The notes beneath the pieces were generated by a model. The model saw nothing but the letters and a program-made list of their open reading frames with translations, searched no databases and had not been told where the DNA came from. Of a DNA stretch of 64,000 nucleotides, positions 51,213 to 61,236 are shown piece by piece. Made by a program: the position numbers and the translations under genes. How positions within the stretch are numbered: position 1 is the first letter of the stretch; each line of letters starts with the position of its first letter. The stretch comes from Taklimakanibacter deserti. GTDB lineage: Bacteria; Pseudomonadota; Alphaproteobacteria; Rhizobiales; Aestuariivirgaceae. Where the stretch lies: assembly GCA_003574785.1 (NCBI GenBank), contig QORU01000002.1, positions 186,001 through 250,000 of the forward strand, given 5' to 3'.

Positions 51213-51520
51213 CTGACAGGCCGCCTAAACCGATGCATCCCTACGCCATACTGGCGCTGGCGATCGTGCTGCCGGGATCGGGCCATGTCTTCTCCGGCGT
51301 GCCGGCGCGCGGTCTGCAATTCCTGTTCTTCATGATCGTGATCGGCTGGGCCACGTCGAAGATCGCGCCCGATCAGGCCTCTTTCCTCGGCCGCTATGCC
51401 GGCGGCTTCTTCATCTATGCGCTGTCGATCCTCGATGCCTACAAGATCGCCCGGGTCAAATGGGAGAAATGGCGCTATGCCGCCGGGCAAAAGGGAGCTG
51501 ATGACGGGCGAGCCGCTTAA
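51209..51520 (+). CDS. Small membrane protein (TM2-like)
   Basis: 103 residues. MHPYAILALAIVLPGSGHVF followed by GVPARGLQFLFFMIVIGWAT has the proline-glycine turn (LPGxGH) seen in TM2 and related small membrane proteins; a third segment is AGGFFIYALSILDAYKIARV. C-terminal part is basic and soluble. Function is unknown. It is translationally coupled to the anchored protein at 50526. Confidence 0.78.
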   Translation: MTDRPPKPMHPYAILALAIVLPGSGHVFSGVPARGLQFLFFMIVIGWATSKIAPDQASFLGRYAGGFFIYALSILDAYKIARVKWEKWRYAAGQKGADDGRAA

Positions 51521-51538
51521 GAGCGACGTTGCCGTAGG

Positions 51539-52654
51539 TCACGACTTGGCGCCGGTCGCCGCCCCGAATTTCGCACCATGACGGATGCGGCGCTTGAAGT
51601 GACGAACACCAAAGACGACATCTGCCGAAAGCCGGCTGAGGGACGTCGTCCAGCGTTCATATTCGCCTTCCATGGTGACGATCTGTCCGGCCTTGCCGAC
51701 GAACTGCTTCTTGAACTGACGCAGACCGGGCTCGTGCGATGCGCCGCCAAGGTCGTACCATTGGAAACCTTGGCTGTGGAGCCACTGCGATATCCACCAA
51801 TGAAGCGCGTATCCGGCCTTGAGCGGCAAGGCGTCGGCCGAGGTCGCCCCGAACATATAATAGGCGGTGTCCCCGAACAGACCCACGGTCGCGCCGGCCA
51901 CCAGCTTTCCCTCGTGACAGGCAACGACAAGCTTCGGCTTGAGCTTTTCCGGCAGATTGGCGATCAATTTTCCTGTCAGATGAACGGGCGTGGTGCTGGA
52001 AAACTGCTTTCGCTCCATCATTGACACGTACAAGTTCTGAAAAGCGTCGATCTCCCCGGGATCCTCCGTCACTCGGACGTCGAGAGAATTGGCGAGCGCC
52101 TGGCGCAAGGCGTAGCGCCATTTCTGCGCGAGGCTCTGACGCCGGGCGTTTTCGTCAAGGGCGGTGTTGACCAGATAGCGTTCCGGATCGTCATACTTGC
52201 GCCGCTGCGCGAATCCGAGATCGCGCAGCCAACCGCATTCCAGCGCATGATATTGGGGATGGGGACGAGCCAGAACCGTCAGGCAATGGCCGCGCGACAC
52301 GCAATATTCCTGCACCAACGCTGCGATCATGGCGCGGTAGATTTCCGGGTCAGCGGCCGTTACCTGCCGCCGCCAGAAGGGACCAAAGCGAAGGAAAGCC
52401 AGCCCGCGTCCCATCACCGGGAGGCTGACGAGTGCAACCCGGGCCCCGGCTACAGCTTTGCCATCGCGGCGCAGAAGGATATGGCTGTCCCTCCCCTTCC
52501 AATGAAGACCGGAGTAGCAAGCCGTCTGTTCGGGATTGATGTCGGCGAAGTCGCCGGCAATGCGGTCCCATTCCTGATCGGGGACATTGTCCACTTCGAC
52601 GCTGTAGGCTCCCGCAAGTTCATGGGTGGTGCGTTCGATTGATATCGCGTTCAT
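51539..52654 (-). CDS. FemAB-like aminoacyltransferase / GNAT-fold protein
   Basis: 371 residues with two tandem GNAT-like folds of the FemAB/FemX (lipid II peptidyl transferase-like) type: WKGRDSHILLRRDGKAVAGA and RFGPFWRRQVTAADPEIYRA in the first, LVVACHEGKLVAGATVGLFG plus YYMFGATSADALPLKAGYAL and WYDLGGASHEPGLRQFKKQF in the second. In Gram-negatives relatives of this family lie in exopolysaccharide clusters and are thought to transfer amino acids to sugars or lipids. It is the last gene of a three-gene operon (ATP-grasp, methyltransferase, this gene), overlapping by four bases. An external acceptor cannot be named. Confidence 0.85.
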   Translation of the reverse strand: MNAISIERTTHELAGAYSVEVDNVPDQEWDRIAGDFADINPEQTACYSGLHWKGRDSHILLRRDGKAVAGARVALVSLPVMGRGLAFLRFGPFWRRQVTAADPEIYRAMIAALVQEYCVSRGHCLTVLARPHPQYHALECGWLRDLGFAQRRKYDDPERYLVNTALDENARRQSLAQKWRYALRQALANSLDVRVTEDPGEIDAFQNLYVSMMERKQFSSTTPVHLTGKLIANLPEKLKPKLVVACHEGKLVAGATVGLFGDTAYYMFGATSADALPLKAGYALHWWISQWLHSQGFQWYDLGGASHEPGLRQFKKQFVGKAGQIVTMEGEYERWTTSLSRLSADVVFGVRHFKRRIRHGAKFGAATGAKS

Positions 52655-53436
52655 GGAAGACGCTCCGGCGTTTCATAGCGATAGATCAGCAAGGGATATG
52701 GACTGAGGAACCACCAGACCGCGCGGTCGATCAGTCCGCGACGGCGCGGCTGAAATGGATATTGCCCCAGCAGCTCCGGGTGTTTGAGGTTGAGAAACAC
52801 CAGGTAGTGCGTCGTGCCAGGGTTTGCCGTCGCGTGCACCCGCCCCAGAAACCGCTGCATGAACTCGCGGTCGAACGGATTGAAGAGGAAGAAGACGCGC
52901 GATCCTTGAGGCCAGTCGACCTCAAGGGCGTTCGCATTCACACTTGTTGCTTTCGTCTGCAGCTTCAATGCGTCTTTCGCTCGTTCGATATTGGCGACAG
53001 CTCCCTGGTGAAGCGACGGCGACAGCTCATAGCCAATGACGGAATCGAAGCCATACTCGGCTGCGACGAGAAGAGGTCTGCCAAGACCTGATCCGATATC
53101 AACGAAGGTGAACCGGTGAAGCGGCTCGGCTATGAGCTTGATCGCTTCATGAATGAGAAGACGCGGCGCCGCCAGGTACTCCACGCTGTGGCGGCGGAGT
53201 TCGTCGTCATAATCGAGGTCGATGGCCGGAACACCCTTGGATGTCGGTACTGCCTCGAACCGTTCGAATGACCTGTCATAAAGACGGTAGTGCGCTTTGT
53301 AGAGGAACCAGCGCCTTGCGAAACGCAGGACGCCAATAAGGCCTTCGTTTTTCGCGAGTTGGACAATGCGGGAAACAGGGCTTCTGCTCGTCGCAACAGA
53401 TGAGTTGCCGATGGGAGTGGTGGCTTGCTGGCTCAT
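52651..53436 (-). CDS. Class I SAM-dependent methyltransferase
   Basis: 261 residues. The SAM-binding motif I is FVDIGSGLGRPLLVAAEYG; motif II region has SVIGYELSPSLHQGAVANIE; RVFFLFNPFDREFMQRFLG is the post-I segment (usual N-P-P-Y replaced by NPFD). An N-terminal helical part of about 60 residues (LIGVLRFARRWFLYKAHYRL) comes before the Rossmann core. Substrate unknown; NPFD is compatible with an O- or N-methyltransferase acting on a large molecule. It overlaps the FemAB-like gene by four bases and follows the ATP-grasp gene by 16. Confidence 0.87.
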   Translation of the reverse strand: MSQQATTPIGNSSVATSRSPVSRIVQLAKNEGLIGVLRFARRWFLYKAHYRLYDRSFERFEAVPTSKGVPAIDLDYDDELRRHSVEYLAAPRLLIHEAIKLIAEPLHRFTFVDIGSGLGRPLLVAAEYGFDSVIGYELSPSLHQGAVANIERAKDALKLQTKATSVNANALEVDWPQGSRVFFLFNPFDREFMQRFLGRVHATANPGTTHYLVFLNLKHPELLGQYPFQPRRRGLIDRAVWWFLSPYPLLIYRYETPERLP

Positions 53437-53452
53437 ATGACCCTGAAGAGTT

Positions 53453-54679
53453 TCACGAATTGTGGCGGGACTTTCCAAAATTGCGGGCGAGTACTCGCGC
53501 GACCGTGATGGGCAACTCTATCAGGCTCGGCAGCGGATCGCTGAGCGACAGGCTCGCGAATGTGCGTGTGCGGGTGAGCGAGGCGAGCCAGCGTCCGACA
53601 TCGAGGCGCCCGGCGAGTGCGAGCTGGAAGGCGGCGACGGGATCGCGCTGGCCGAACATCCAGCCCACACCGGCCCGCGCCCGCATGGGGGGCGGCTTAT
53701 GGCCGCTCGCGAGCGCGACGATGGCCGCGCCGAAATCGATCCCGGCCGCATCGGCCAGGCCGAACCACGACCAGGGGCGTGGATTGACATCGAGGATCTT
53801 GAGCGCGCCGTTGCGCGGATCGCGCTTGAACTCGATCTCGCACAGGCCGTGATGGCCGATGGAGGACAGGAAGGTCTCGGCCGCCTGATGCACATCTTCC
53901 GATTCAATGGTTTCGACGAAGGTCGACGTATAGCTGAAATCGATCGGATATTGGCGGGTGCGCTGCGCCGTGAAGGAGCTGACCGGCCGACCCTGCCACC
54001 AGAGGCCGGCATAGGAGAGCTGGCACTCTCCATCCCCGGGCACCAGTTCCTGGACGACGACGCAGTCCGGCCCGACCAGGCTTGCCGCTTCGGCATAAAG
54101 CCGCACGAAGTCTTCCCGGTTGTCCGCGCGCCAGACTTTGTCGCGCGTGAAACGGTTGAGCGCGATGCGCATCGACGGCTTGAGCGCCACTGGAAAACGC
54201 ATCGGCATGGTGGCGGCATCCGCCAGCGAACGAACGGGATAAACCTCGGGAAACGCCAGGCCGAGTTCGGCCGCGCGCCGGTAGGTCTGGGCCTTGTCGC
54301 CAGCCCATTGCAGGCTGGACCAGTCCGGAAGCAGCACATTGAGATGCCGGGAAAGCCGCGCATGGGCTTGGGCGACGAACTTGACGTCGCCATCGGCCGC
54401 CGGGATGAGAAGATAGCCCTCGAGCTTTTCGCGCCGCACGATGTCTTCAAGCTGATCGACCGCGCCTGGCTTCTCCGGGCCGGACCAGTTGCGCCAATGC
54501 GCTACGGCGCGGGAAAAACGCGGCAACGGCGTGTGATTGGTGAGGAACCATACATCGAGCTTCTGGCGCGCCAGAACACGCGCCAGCGCAATGGCACCGT
54601 GCGATCCCGCCAGGATGATCGCGCCGCGCGGCGCGGACGCCGTGGCGGCCGGCACGCTCGAGGTGTCGGCTGTCGTCAT
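53453..54679 (-). CDS. ATP-grasp carboxylate-amine ligase
   Basis: 408 residues. The N-terminal domain opens RGAIILAGSHGAIALARVLA, a Rossmann-like pre-ATP-grasp fold. The ATP-grasp core has FPVALKPSMRIALNRFTRDK, VVVQELVPGDGECQLSYAGL, and the metal motif CEIEFKRDPRNGALKILDVN-PRPW. Such enzymes join an amine to a carboxylate through an acylphosphate. The start at 54679 (MTTADTS) is chosen because residues upstream do not resemble a protein, though its ribosome site is poor. As the first gene of the operon it could make an amide that the following enzymes methylate and transfer. Confidence 0.87.
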   Translation of the reverse strand: MTTADTSSVPAATASAPRGAIILAGSHGAIALARVLARQKLDVWFLTNHTPLPRFSRAVAHWRNWSGPEKPGAVDQLEDIVRREKLEGYLLIPAADGDVKFVAQAHARLSRHLNVLLPDWSSLQWAGDKAQTYRRAAELGLAFPEVYPVRSLADAATMPMRFPVALKPSMRIALNRFTRDKVWRADNREDFVRLYAEAASLVGPDCVVVQELVPGDGECQLSYAGLWWQGRPVSSFTAQRTRQYPIDFSYTSTFVETIESEDVHQAAETFLSSIGHHGLCEIEFKRDPRNGALKILDVNPRPWSWFGLADAAGIDFGAAIVALASGHKPPPMRARAGVGWMFGQRDPVAAFQLALAGRLDVGRWLASLTRTRTFASLSLSDPLPSLIELPITVARVLARNFGKSRHNS

Positions 54680-54973
54680 CGGGGTGTAATTCCGTAGCTG
54701 GAATCGGCGCTGTCGTCCGGTCTCCACAAGATTGTCGATTGAACTTCGTTTAATATTCGTCACCAGATGGCTTCCCTTAACCATTTCGGCACAGCCAACG
54801 TCCCCGGAGACCATTAACAGCGTCGTTCAGGTCAAGTCTGCAAAGAGAATGCCAATGGTTACCGTTCACATCCCGGTGACCGTTCATGACTTTGGGATGG
54901 TTAGAAAATCCTCAAGCAAAGCCCGGCCGGTGGTGTTCCGGACGGGGCCCGTCAAATCATATCCGGGTCGGGC
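54680..54973. other. Intergenic region upstream of the ATP-grasp operon
   Basis: On the minus strand GCCCCGTCCGG, loop, CCGGCCGGGC then TTTGCTT (about 54920-54950) could be a weak terminator for the 54974 gene. The rest should hold the operon promoter, but no good -35/-10 pair was seen. Confidence 0.35.
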
Positions 54974-55633
54974 TTATTGCGGCTTTTGTCCGCTTACGGA
55001 GAGATCGGGATTGGCCTGCAACTGCTCGGGCGGAATGGCTACGCCGTCGCGCATGAGGACGAAGCACGGCGCCTTCTGCGCCGCCTCGTTGCGGTTGCAG
55101 CTGTCGAGCGCCTCCTTCTCGGCCTCCTCGATCGTGCTGCCTTCCCACGAACGTGCCCAAGGCCCTTTGAGGCTGATGGCAAAGGCCTTGTGCTCGGCCT
55201 TTTCCGCATATCCCTCCTTCGCCCGCCAGGCATCCACGTCCAGCACCAGGTCCGGGATCTTCATCGGCTTCTCGAACAGGCTGGGATCGACCCTGAGGAG
55301 CTGCGCCGTCTGCAGCGCGTCGGACAGGCGTTGACCATTGAGATCGATGAGGATGCAGCGCTTCGTCTCGTCCGAAATCCCCTCATCGCACGCTTTCAGC
55401 GCCTCACGCACGGCGATGGTCAGGCTGGTGAAACCTGTCTGCGCCGAGAACTGCCCGCCGGCGCCGGCAGCAAAGGCCTTCTCGCCCTTGGCGGTGGCAT
55501 ATTCTTCCAGCGCCTTGAGCTGCTTGTCGTTCAACGGAAAGATGGGCGGCTCGAAGGCCGAAGCGCGGCCGCAGCTCAAAGCCATCACAGCGAGTGCCAA
55601 GATTGTCTTACGTAACGGTAAATTGATGCTCAT
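54974..55633 (-). CDS. Secreted protein with two internal repeats (DUF4189-like pattern)
   Basis: 219 residues, signal peptide TILALAVMALSCGRASA (cleaved near residue 27). The mature chain contains two similar units: one with KGEKAFAAGAGGQFSAQTGF plus REALKACDEGISDETKRC, another with AEHKAFAISLKGPWARSWEG plus KEALDSCNRNEAAQKAPC. Each has the pattern G-x-K-A-F-A ... EAL-x-x-C ... C, as in the DUF4189 group, where two Cys form a disulfide. Function is unknown. The ATG at 55633 has no clear ribosome site; the frame is open upstream. Confidence 0.78.
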   Translation of the reverse strand: MSINLPLRKTILALAVMALSCGRASAFEPPIFPLNDKQLKALEEYATAKGEKAFAAGAGGQFSAQTGFTSLTIAVREALKACDEGISDETKRCILIDLNGQRLSDALQTAQLLRVDPSLFEKPMKIPDLVLDVDAWRAKEGYAEKAEHKAFAISLKGPWARSWEGSTIEEAEKEALDSCNRNEAAQKAPCFVLMRDGVAIPPEQLQANPDLSVSGQKPQ

Positions 55634-55830
55634 GGTTACCGGTGCTCTGTTCGATTGCCTGATTGGTGGGTCGGAGCCGACCATAAAGCCTTTCCCCGGC
55701 GGATCAAATTGATCCAGGAAACCGCGGCCCCACAACACAATTTCTGGGTGCCCTGCCCGCAAGAATCAGGCATACTGGACCCATTAGCGATGTTAATCTG
55801 GTGTCTGTAACCTCCCTGGCGTACAAACCT

Positions 55831-55862
55831 TGGGCAGCCTTTTGAGAAGACTGCCCATTTTT
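55831..55862 (+). terminator. Plus-strand terminator with no upstream plus-strand gene
   Basis: TGGGCAG, 13-base loop, CTGCCCA then TTTTTC. The T-run is on the plus strand. No plus-strand protein gene ends within 3 kb to its left, so it implies an unannotated short transcript or an attenuator of rhlE starting between about 55640 and 55830. Confidence 0.6.
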
Positions 55863-55907
55863 CTGTCTCCGCTCTCAATAAGTTAATATGCCGCAGCAGA
55901 CCGTCAT

Positions 55908-55935
55908 TTGACTTTTGTGAAATTCTACTTATTTT
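55908..55935 (+). promoter_or_regulatory. Likely promoter of rhlE
   Basis: TTGACT (55908-55913), 16 bases, TATTTT (55930-55935), about 100 bases before the start codon. The 100-base AT-rich leader is typical for cold-responsive helicase genes, but no named element is recognised. Confidence 0.5.
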
Positions 55936-56034
55936 TCGGGCACATTTCATGCATCCGAATACTTGGCGAGTCCGAACGGATGCTTTTGACACACTAATCA
56001 ACAACATCTCGCCAGATCGGTTTTTTGACTTTCC

Positions 56035-57482
<1,448 letters not shown>

Positions 57483-57486
<4 letters not shown>

Positions 57487-58778
57487 CGCGCCCCCGACCC
57501 TATCCTGGCAAGCAGGTCACCACGGCGGCCGGTCAGGGCCTGGGCCGATAGAGCAAGTCCAATCGCCCAGACGATTTCAGCTGCCAAGGTGGCCCACCCC
57601 ATGCCGTTGATTCCGAGATAAGGGATGAGGCCGGCGGCCGCGCCAATGAGCACGACGAGCGCAATGGCGCAGACGATCGCGGTGCGCGACTGGTGGCCGC
57701 CCAGCGACAGAAGATGGTTGTTCATCGCCCCGGCCGATCGCACCGTCTGGCTGAGGAGGAACAGGATCAGCAGCCATTTGCCGGCCCGATATTCGGGACC
57801 GAAGAATGCCAAGACCCAATCGCCCAGCACCAGGGTCACCAGGATCGCCGCGGTCATCAGCGCGCAATTCACGAGATTGGTCCGCCGCATCAGCTGATCG
57901 GTGGCTTCGTGCGTGCCTTTGGCCATCGTGTCGGTCAGGTCCGGAATGGCGATGACCTGCATCGTCTGGACGACGAAGCCCGCGATCGAGGCGAGCCTGA
58001 CGGCAATGCCCACGACCGCCACATCGGCTGGCGGCAAAAGGAGGCCGGCGACGAGCGTCACGATTTCGGCGAAGGTGAAGGAAACGAAAGCCCCGATCAG
58101 GAGAGCGGCCGCCCGCAGTCGGTAGTATGGCGCCAGGCTGCGCCGCTGGCGGGAAAATATCTTCGCCACCACGCCGGAGCGCCCGAGCAGCACGGCTTGT
58201 ATCAAGGCGGCGGCATAGGTCGAGATAACGATCGCCCACAATATCCAGATCATCCGGGGGTGCTGCGCGAGGGCGATGATCGCGATGATGGCTGCGAACA
58301 GGAAACCGCTGCGCAGCACGAAATCCGGCACGAAGGAAAGGTCGAAACGGCGCAGCGAGTTCGCCGCTGAATTGTTGAGCCGGATGAGCGCCTGGCCCGG
58401 CGCCGCGATCGCGCCGAAGAGAATGGCCGGCCGCAGATCGGCGAGGGCCGGCGTGAAATAGGCAACCACGGCGAGCATCGCCATGACGATGGTCCAGATG
58501 AGCGTCGTGCGCAAAGCGGCGGCATGGTAAGCCGCGACCAGCGTCTTGCGCGCCAGCGACTCATAGCGCGCCAGATAGGTGAGGCCCAGGGCCGTATAGC
58601 CGCCGGTGATCAACAGGCTGGCGAAGGCCATGATGCTGGTGGTCAGGAGGAAGATGCCGACATCGGCGGGCGAGAATGCCCGCGCCAAAGCGAGCTGGCT
58701 GAGCAAGCCAAAGGCCGCCCCGGCGGCGCGCGCGCCGACGACGCCGAACAAGCGCGTGATGAGCTTCCTGGCCGACAT
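57483..58778 (-). CDS. Polysaccharide/oligosaccharide flippase (MOP superfamily, Wzx-like)
   Basis: 431 residues with about 12-14 membrane helices. SARKLITRLFGVVGARAAGA followed by FGLLSQLALARAFSPADVGI is the Wzx/RfbX opening (G-x-x-x-LAR-x-x-x-P-x-x-x-G). Later segments include ILVTLVLGDWVLAFFGPEYR and GINGMGWATLAAEIVWAIGL. It probably moves a lipid-linked sugar across the inner membrane. No glycosyltransferases lie nearby, but the ATP-grasp/methyltransferase/FemAB operon 3 kb away could belong to the same envelope pathway. GGAGGGTGG precedes the ATG. Confidence 0.88.
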
Positions 58779-58830
58779 CCACCCTCCGCCCTGAGATTAG
58801 CGAGGCGGGTATGAAAAGCGGGTAAAAGCT

Positions 58831-59220
58831 CTATTTGGGCTTAACCGGTCTGCGTCGCCGGACGGGCTTACGCTCGGTGGATTTGGCTGGCTTCTGCGCG
58901 CGCAAGGCGGCGGCAAAGGCCTTGCGGGCCCATCCGGTCATCTCATCGCGGTCGTCGAGGCAGGCTTCCGGCGCCCGCCAATACGACATGACGGTTCTCT
59001 TCCCGCCTTTCCCATAGGTGAAGGGCGGAAGCGACAAAGCTTCGAATTCCCTTTGCGAGGCGTCATCGGCCTTGAGATAGAGGGTCTCATCGGCAATGAG
59101 CGCGAACATGAGATCGTCGCGGAAGATGCCGGCACCGCCGAACATGCGGCGCACCGTCACCGGGCCAAAGCCCGAAAGCTGCTCCTTGATGAAATCGAGA
59201 TATTCGGCGCTCGCCGCCAT
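58831..59220 (-). CDS. TfoX/Sxy family N-terminal domain protein
   Basis: 129 residues. The TfoX_N fold is plain: EYLDFIKEQLSGFGPVTVRR followed by MFGGAGIFRDDLMFALIADE and LYLKADDASQREFEALSLPP. The C-terminus is a long basic tail (KSTERKPVRRRRPVKPK) that could bind nucleic acid. It has no C-terminal TfoX domain, as is normal in alphaproteobacteria, where its role in competence is doubtful. It lies 7 bases after sufA and is the last gene in the suf transcript. Confidence 0.9.
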   Translation of the reverse strand: MAASAEYLDFIKEQLSGFGPVTVRRMFGGAGIFRDDLMFALIADETLYLKADDASQREFEALSLPPFTYGKGGKRTVMSYWRAPEACLDDRDEMTGWARKAFAAALRAQKPAKSTERKPVRRRRPVKPK

Positions 59221-59227
59221 CGGCCGC

Positions 59228-59605
59228 TTATTCGGCCGGAATCGCCTGAGCCGGCTTCAGCATCACCGATTCACCGCAACCGCAGGCCGAGGTCTGGTTC
59301 GGGTTGTTGAAGACGAAGCCGGATTTCAGCATCGATTCCTTGTAGTCCATCTCGGTGCCGAGCAGGAACAGGATTGCCTTGGGATCGATGAAGATCGTGA
59401 CATCGCGATCCTCGACGACCTCATCGTGCAGGCGCTTATGTTCCGCCCACTCCATCGTGTATTCCATGCCGGCGCAGCCGCCATTCTTGACGCCAAGCCT
59501 GAGGCCCAGCACTGGTTTCTTCGCTCTTGCGATGATGGCCTTCACCCGCTCAGCCGCGGCATCGGTCAGCGTCATCACTTTGGGACGGGGACGGGTCATA
59601 GCCAT
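59228..59605 (-). CDS. sufA: A-type Fe-S carrier protein
   Basis: 125 residues. The three conserved Cys are seen in GVKNGGCAGMEYTMEWA and the C-terminal TSACGCGESVML. ATC-type (SufA/IscA/ErpA) proteins take clusters from SufBCD and hand them to apo-enzymes. The N-terminus has a short extension, MAMTRPRPKVMTL, and an internal ATG could be used instead. It follows sufT by 3 bases in the operon. Confidence 0.94.
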   Translation of the reverse strand: MAMTRPRPKVMTLTDAAAERVKAIIARAKKPVLGLRLGVKNGGCAGMEYTMEWAEHKRLHDEVVEDRDVTIFIDPKAILFLLGTEMDYKESMLKSGFVFNNPNQTSACGCGESVMLKPAQAIPAE

Positions 59606-59608
59606 ATT

Positions 59609-59992
59609 CTACCACATATTGAGCGCGACGCGCGCTTCATCCGACATGCGCGAATGATCCCACGGCGGATCGAATACCAGGTTAACCTTGACGCCCGAGA
59701 CGCCGGGAACCGCGCCGACGGCATTTTCGACCCAGCCCGGCATGTCGCCCGCCACCGGGCAGCCCGGCGCCGTCAAGGTCATGTCGATCTTGACCTGGCG
59801 GTCATCATCGATGTCGACCTTGTAGACGAGCCCCAGCTCGTAAATATCGACAGGGATTTCAGGATCATAGACCGTCTTCAGGGCGGCCGTGATGTCGTCC
59901 GTCAGGCGCGCCACCTCATCCGGCGGAATAGCGGAGGCCGGTGCGGCGGATGCTGCCTCTGGCGCAACATTATGATCCTGGACCTCGGTCAC
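59609..59992 (-). CDS. sufT: SUF-associated DUF59/MIP18 family protein
   Basis: 127 residues. DITAALKTVYDPEIPVDIYE-LGLVY is the DUF59 opening, and LTAPGCPVAGDMPGWVENAV has the conserved Cys. SufT is needed for Fe-S protein maturation under high demand in several bacteria. An N-terminal Ala/Pro-rich extension of about 25 residues is present. Start overlaps sufS by four bases. Confidence 0.94.
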   Translation of the reverse strand: MTEVQDHNVAPEAASAAPASAIPPDEVARLTDDITAALKTVYDPEIPVDIYELGLVYKVDIDDDRQVKIDMTLTAPGCPVAGDMPGWVENAVGAVPGVSGVKVNLVFDPPWDHSRMSDEARVALNMW

Positions 59993-61236
59993 AAGAATAT
60001 CCTCTGCGCTGAGATAAGCGCTTCCGCCAATTTATCAACTTCGGCCCTGGTGTTGTAGAGGCCGAAGGAGGCCCGGCAGGTGGCGGTCACGCCGAAGCGG
60101 GCGAGCAGCGGCTGGGTGCAATGGGTGCCGGCCCTGACCGCGACGCCGGCGCGATCGATCACCGTCGAAATGTCATGGGCATGCGCCCCTTCCATATTGA
60201 AGGAGACGATCGCCCCCTTCTCCCGGGCGCGGCCGAAAATTCGCAGCGAATTGATCTCCGACAGCCTGGCCATGGCATAGTCGCGCAGATCCGCCTCATG
60301 CGCGGCAATGGCCTCGAGGCCGATGCCCTTCATGTAATCGAGCGCCGCACCGAGCCCGATCGCCTCGACGATCGCGGGCGTCCCCGCCTCGAAGCGGTGC
60401 GGCGGCTCGGCATAGGTGACATTCTCGAGAGTCACCTCGCCGATCATCTCGCCACCGCCCTGATAAGGCGGCATGCGCTTCAGATGCTCCATCTTGCCAT
60501 AGAGCACGCCAATGCCCGACGGCCCATAGGTCTTGTGGCCGGTGAAGGCATAGAAATCGGCATCGAGCGCCTGGACGTCGATCGGCAGGTGCACCGCCGC
60601 CTGGCTGCCATCGACCAGCACCGGGATGCCCCGCGCATGAGCGATACGGATGACTTCCTTGATCGGAACGATGGTGCCGAGCGCATTCGACATCTGGGTG
60701 ATGGCGACGATCTTGGTGCGGGGGCCAAGCAGCTTCTCGAATTCCTCGATCAGGAAATTGCCGTCGTCGTCGATCGGCGCCCATTTGATGACGGCGCCGT
60801 GGCGCTCGCGATGGAAGTGCCAGGGCACGATGTTGGAATGGTGCTCGAGGATCGACAGCACGATCTCGTCGCCCTCGCCGATCACCATCCCGCCGAAGGA
60901 TTGCGCCACCAGGTTGATCGCCTCGGTGGCGTTGCGGGTGAAGATGATCTGGTCCTTGGACGGCGCGTTGATGAAGCGCCTGACACTTTCGCGCGCGTCC
61001 TCGAAGGCCTGGGTCGACGTATTGGAGAGATAATGCAGCCCGCGATGGACATTGGCATAGTCCTCTTCCATCGCCTGGCGCATGCGCTCGAGCACCGCCT
61101 TGGGCTTCTGGGCTGAGGCGGCATTGTCGAGATAGACCAGGGGCTTGCCATAGACCTCGCGCGACAGGATCGGGAAATCGCGGCGGATGGCCTCGACATC
61201 ATAGGCGGCGCGGATTTTCTTCTCGAGAACGGTCAC
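59989..61236 (-). CDS. sufS: Cysteine desulfurase
   Basis: 415 residues, PLP enzyme of group II. VYLDNAASAQKPKAVLERMR, NVHRGLHYLSNTSTQAFE, the PLP Lys in DFYAFTGHKTYGPSGIGVLY, and the catalytic Cys in VAVRAGTHCTQPLLARFG followed by ATCRASFGLYNT. It takes sulfur from cysteine for SufBCD. The start is probably a GTG at 61236, sharing GTGA with the sufD stop and with AAGGA nine bases upstream. No sufE or sufU gene lies in this part of the operon; a SufE partner must be elsewhere. Confidence 0.95.
   Translation of the reverse strand: MTVLEKKIRAAYDVEAIRRDFPILSREVYGKPLVYLDNAASAQKPKAVLERMRQAMEEDYANVHRGLHYLSNTSTQAFEDARESVRRFINAPSKDQIIFTRNATEAINLVAQSFGGMVIGEGDEIVLSILEHHSNIVPWHFHRERHGAVIKWAPIDDDGNFLIEEFEKLLGPRTKIVAITQMSNALGTIVPIKEVIRIAHARGIPVLVDGSQAAVHLPIDVQALDADFYAFTGHKTYGPSGIGVLYGKMEHLKRMPPYQGGGEMIGEVTLENVTYAEPPHRFEAGTPAIVEAIGLGAALDYMKGIGLEAIAAHEADLRDYAMARLSEINSLRIFGRAREKGAIVSFNMEGAHAHDISTVIDRAGVAVRAGTHCTQPLLARFGVTATCRASFGLYNTRAEVDKLAEALISAQRIFL

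Noticed and set aside
54732..55334. A 200-codon plus-strand frame opposite the secreted repeat protein.
   Set aside because: Antisense to a gene with signal peptide and internal repeats; Ser/Arg-rich shadow composition.
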